Positions 60,279 through 64,000 of a DNA stretch of 64,000 nt are shown in pieces. The translations under genes were made by a program, and so were the position numbers. This DNA is from Vermamoeba vermiformis. Lineage: Eukaryota > Tubulinea > Echinamoebida. The stretch is from positions 372,001 through 436,000 of the forward strand of contig JBEWZL010000278.1 of the NCBI GenBank assembly GCA_045837725.1, in the 5' to 3' direction. Below the pieces are notes generated by a model. It searched no databases. It had not been told where the DNA came from and saw only the letters and a program-made list of their open reading frames with translations. Every line of letters begins with the position of its first letter. Position 1 is the first letter of the stretch.

Positions 60279-63200
60279 ATGATCAACACAATGCATATGC
60301 TGAAGGTATTGATGTTGGTTATCGTTGCCACCGCTCTTCTAGGGGCTGTGACTGCGGATCCCTGTCAAATCTCTCCCAAATACGTCGGATTTGACAAGCG
60401 AGTCTTTGCTTCATTGGACACGTACGAAAAAAATACTAAAATAATTATGGCACTAATCGACGTTCAGTTTGATTTCTTGCTTCAATGCAATCCCAGCTGA
60501 TCAAAGCAGAATCTCGTCTACGATCTCTGTACTTCGCCAATTAGTCGATTTATATTCATTTACCGATATCCTAAAGGCTGATTTGGCTCCTTGGCATATG
60601 AACGTAAGTAAATGAATTCCTCAAGCAAATAGAAAACTGATCAAAATTCAGATCGACTTGAATGCTCGTCTTGATGAGATTTCAAAGAAGAATTATAACA
60701 ACGATTATGACTTCCATTCAGGTAAAATAATGATCGTTTTAAAATGGGACTGGCTGTCGATCTAACGGTCTCCTTTTTTTCAGATCTCAACCGTTTATTC
60801 AATTCGCTGAATGATGCTCATACTATGTATTATCCTCCTTATCCTTATAGCCTTTGCTATGGATTTAAGCCATTTATGTTATCCGCAGCCGTAGAGAATG
60901 GAACCACAGTTCTCCGCTTGCAACAAAACAGTAAGATCTGGTCTTAAAACTTCAAACAAGGAATTATAACTAACAATATTATTATAGAGGTGCTTTCTAC
61001 TCTCGGATTATCAGGCTATTTTAATTGGCCCTATACTGTTTCGGCGTATTACGACGCTGAAGTGCTTGCCATCAACGGTCATACTCCCAGCGATTATTTA
61101 ATGGTAAAAATATTATAATAAATCGTTAATATTATAATTTATGCCTAATTTAATATTATAGGGCTATTCTAAGCATGTTGGAACTTACAAAGATCCGCAA
61201 GTCCGATTCAACTCCTTATTCGGCGAATATGGCTGGGGTCTTATTAATCCATTCACTTTTCAATTCCAAGACGTAGAAGCAGAGCATATGATTGTTACTA
61301 CGGGCACTGGCAATATAACTTTGAACATTCCAGTCATTGCTGTTTGCCAAGCTGTTTTCAATGGCCTTGAAACTGTCGAGAAACTGTTGAATACTGTAAG
61401 TATATATATGATATTATATAGAATATTGCAATAAGACCCAATGTTATTAATAATTCACATTGAATGTTGCTGGATCCGATCAGGTCACATGTTTACAAAA
61501 ATGGAAATTATAATTTCCCTTTAATGAAATTAGCACCATATATAGCAAATTGATCTAACATTATTATTAGCCTATTGTGCCTAATAACGGCAAGAGATAT
61601 ACGGATGATGAGACGACTTCAGTGGTTCAACCCGACATCCACCAAGAAATTCGCGAGCGCGTTCATGAAATTAAAGTTAAGACTGAAGAAACTACTCAAG
61701 AAGAGGAAAAAGAAATTTCAAATGAAGAACGCGAGGCTAAGATTCATGAACAAGTGAGAACTATGGTCGACACCGGATGCACCACGGCAATTTATGATTG
61801 GTCACTTGATAACTCGATCGAGTTCCGTGCTTTTTGTGACAAGAGTACGTTATTTCCAAATAAGGAAATTTAATCCATTTCCAACGCTAAACTTCGTTTT
61901 TGCAGACAAAAATATCATTCCCGTGTTGAAGGTTGCGACATTTGCACCGAAGAAATTTGACGCTTTTATCAACGTTCTTTCGGTCTATAAGAACGTCATT
62001 GCCGCCTATAAATGGGAATATCTTATTGTAGATGTCAGCGGCAACGGGTACGTGAGATTATGACATGAAAAGTATGCGTGTCACATCGACTAACTTTTGA
62101 CTTTTCATACAGTGGTGGTGTACTGTGCTTCTCAATGCTTTTGCAAGGCTTGTTGGCTGAAGAATTAGCTCACAGTACGTGCTATATTAATATAGCGTTA
62201 GTATCATTCGGTTGAATAATTTTTTTTTGCAGCATCGCTTGACGGTGAAGTTTTGTGGAGACCTTTCAACTTGCGCAAATCTGACTTGATGACTAACTAT
62301 TACACGGTAAGTTGACACCCCAAAATGGAAATTACACTGTAATTGCATTTACGTGGATTTGTTTGATCGGATCCAATTCCATGAAAATCTAGGAAGAGTA
62401 TTGATGACCATAATATTATAGAGTGATGGAGTATACGACTTGGACTCAGATTACATGAACATTAACACTGGCGCTATTGAAAGCCCTGAAACGTTCTACC
62501 AAAAGACCGTTGACGTGCAATACGGTGCAGTGAAATCACAAGTCACGGACTTCATTTACTTCCCTGCCTCGTGCAAACAAATGGTGCTCGACAACAACTT
62601 CCCACGTGTCAAGTTCTGGCCCAAGCACGTGATGGTCTTGACGGACGGTACTTGCGGCAGTGCCTGCGCGCAGTTTATTTCCAAAATGACGCAAAATAAC
62701 CGCGCGTTGGTCGTCGCTCTCGGTGGTTACTTGACGAACAGCACTGACGCGGTAAGTTTGTTTGAACGTACTTTGACGACTGTTCTAACGGGTAGTAGAT
62801 GCGTACTGGCTCGTTCCCTGGTGGTAATGTGGTCGAGTTGCCGGGCAGTGCTCAAAGCATATTGCCAAGCTTGACTACTTTCAAGACATCCGCAAGTACG
62901 TACCTCAAAAATGACACGTGTCAACATGTCAAAGTTTTCTAGATCCAATCCAAATTATCTTGAATCGAAAACTTTAACATATACTAATGGTATTGGTATA
63001 ATAGAGGCTCGTTTTAATATGCACCAAGGATTCAACAATTTGGCGTCCAAGTTGCCGCTTGAATTTGATTATGACGCGTTTACTCCTAACGTGACTTTGA
63101 AGCACTGGCAATCCTCGTCATCGAGTCAAGTTGTGATTGGCTTGACTGAGTTGTGGACTAACGTAAGCTTTGCAAAAATTTATCGCGTTCAGTGAAAAGG

Positions 63201-63506
63201 ACTTACACGTTTTTAGTTCACGCAGCCGTACGTGTTGTTGCCTCCTATTGCGAATACCGATCCGTTTAATATTACTATTACTCCTCCGCCACCTCATCCG
63301 TTCAGACCTACTTGGAGATGTAAGCTACAAAGACCTTTTTTGAATTTTCATCCAAAAGATCCAGATCTAATTTTCGTTTAGTCTGGGTCATCATCGGAGC
63401 AGTCGGTGCTGTTGTTATTATTATTCCTGTAGTTATTATTCTCGTCAAGAGAAGAAACAGAAGAAATAATCCTGAGTATAGAAAACTTATCAATCCGTCA
63501 GCGTAA
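60279..63506 (+). CDS. Secreted/membrane S41-type protease-like protein
   Basis: About 13 exons from ATG 60279 (or 60291) to TAA 63504-63506. Signal peptide LKVLMLVIVATALLGAVTA, then a prodomain with SCFNAIPADQSRISSTISVL and LNSLNDAHTMYYPPYPYS, PDZ-like AINGHTPSDYL, and the S41 core: WEYLIVDVSGNGGGVLCFS and MVLTDGTCGSACAQFISKM, with Ser in the GSAC turn as the S41 nucleophile. A charged insert (EETTQEEEKEISNEERE) interrupts the middle. The end is a membrane span (IIGAVGAVVIIIPVVIILV) with a basic tail. Related CPAF/S41 proteins are known from fungi and protists; the catalytic Lys is not obvious. Introns carry TGACACGTGTCA and GGATCCGAT. Confidence 0.8.
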
Positions 63507-63700
63507 GGAACGGATCTGGTAAAGTAAGGATTCTAATATCGTTCTGTTTTATAAAGTATGATCTATATTTAATATGTCCGTAACAGATTTCGTTCCGGCG
63601 AAACAATTTTATCGCCGATCGGAATAAAAGAAGTTACGTACACCGATTTTGTTTGCTTACAAATCTCTGTGTTTATTAGTTTGTTTTACTACAAGCATAC

Positions 63701-64000
63701 ATGATGCTATTGTATATACTTTTTACCGCCGCTGCCTTGTTAGCTGCGTGGATTTGGTTGAAGCATCCGACCCCAAAGAGCAATGCTTTTCCTCAATTGG
63801 CTCTTCCTCCTCGTCTTACCTTCGGCGAGATATTCTCTATTATGAAGACTGCAGCCAACACTAAGAACGGCTTTTTCGACGTTGTTCAAAAGAAGTACGG
63901 AGATCTTGTCTGGATAAGAGTTCCTTTTTGGAGCGACATTGCTTTATTCACCAGCCCTGAATATGCCAAGACTTTCTTTGCTGCCAAAGAAGCCGATTTT
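63701..64000 (+). CDS. Cytochrome P450, N-terminal part (cut by window end)
   Basis: ATG 63701; 100 codons visible, no stop before 64000. A hydrophobic N-terminal anchor (MMLLYILFTAAALLAAWIWL) is followed by a Pro-rich hinge (FPQLALPPRLTFGEI) and P450 strand/helix A sequence (DVVQKKYGDLVWIRVP, FTSPEYAKTFFAAKEADF), the pattern of ER-bound CYPs; the wording resembles the CYP51-like group, but the heme-binding Cys loop lies beyond the window, so the subfamily is open. A weak AATAAAAG lies about 75 bases upstream. Confidence 0.8.
   Translation, partial: MMLLYILFTAAALLAAWIWLKHPTPKSNAFPQLALPPRLTFGEIFSIMKTAANTKNGFFDVVQKKYGDLVWIRVPFWSDIALFTSPEYAKTFFAAKEADF

Overview
This window is nuclear DNA from an intron-rich eukaryote with a compact genome: about 27 genes in 64 kb on both strands, most of them cut by short introns (roughly 45-120 nt) with GTAAGT or GTACGT donors and a TAAT/TAAC-like word just before the acceptor AG. 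It holds beta-tubulin, SRP68, exocyst Exo84 and a complex III subunit, so it is chromosomal and neither organellar nor bacterial. The mix (GT15-type mannosyltransferase, HAM1-like lipid-binding protein, TNFAIP8-like protein, RhoGEF, plant-type LRR receptors, GPI-type secreted proteins) suggests a unicellular amoebozoan- or opisthokont-grade protist or an early-diverging fungus-like organism. I cannot place it more exactly from sequence alone. Coding sequence is moderately GC-balanced and introns and spacers are AT-rich.

Left part (1-30 kb), mostly housekeeping and signalling: a nuclear protein tail, a BROX-like BRO1 protein with a CaaX box, a BTB/BACK protein, a secreted GPI-type protein, FRA10AC1 divergent from beta-tubulin over a CCAAT/E2F-like promoter, a TNFAIP8-like protein, a PH-C1 proline-rich scaffold, an unusual ARF-like GTPase, a UBXN4-like ERAD protein, a small beta-repeat protein, a HAM1/TULIP-like lipid-binding protein, a PH-zinc finger-SPRY-F-box protein and an SCCPDH-like oxidoreductase.

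The centre (30.5-38.3 kb) holds the most striking locus: a megasynthase of about 2,440 residues. It carries an SAT/FAS-type acyltransferase-like N-terminus, one NRPS module (condensation, adenylation, carrier), a thioesterase with Cys in the nucleophile position, and an Acg-type nitroreductase domain split by a proline-rich insert. One 5-kb exon inside an intron-rich neighbourhood makes it stand out. A lipase follows downstream on the same strand.

Right part (40-64 kb): a SET-MYND protein with an in-frame TGA before a Cys-rich tail, a GT15-like mannosyltransferase, an M43 metallopeptidase carrying a foldback element in its first intron, a LIM/zinc-ribbon protein, a 60-residue complex III subunit (QCR10/UQCR11 type), Exo84 without a PH domain, a tandem pair of LRR receptor-like genes, SRP68, a fusion of a degenerate 2OG-oxygenase, F-box and RhoGEF ending in CIIL, an S41-type membrane protease, and the start of a cytochrome P450.

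Two intronic words recur in unrelated genes: a perfect TGACACGTGTCA palindrome (four copies, all in introns) and GGATCCGAT-like palindromes. All exon joins were read by eye; boundaries called uncertain in the entries really are.
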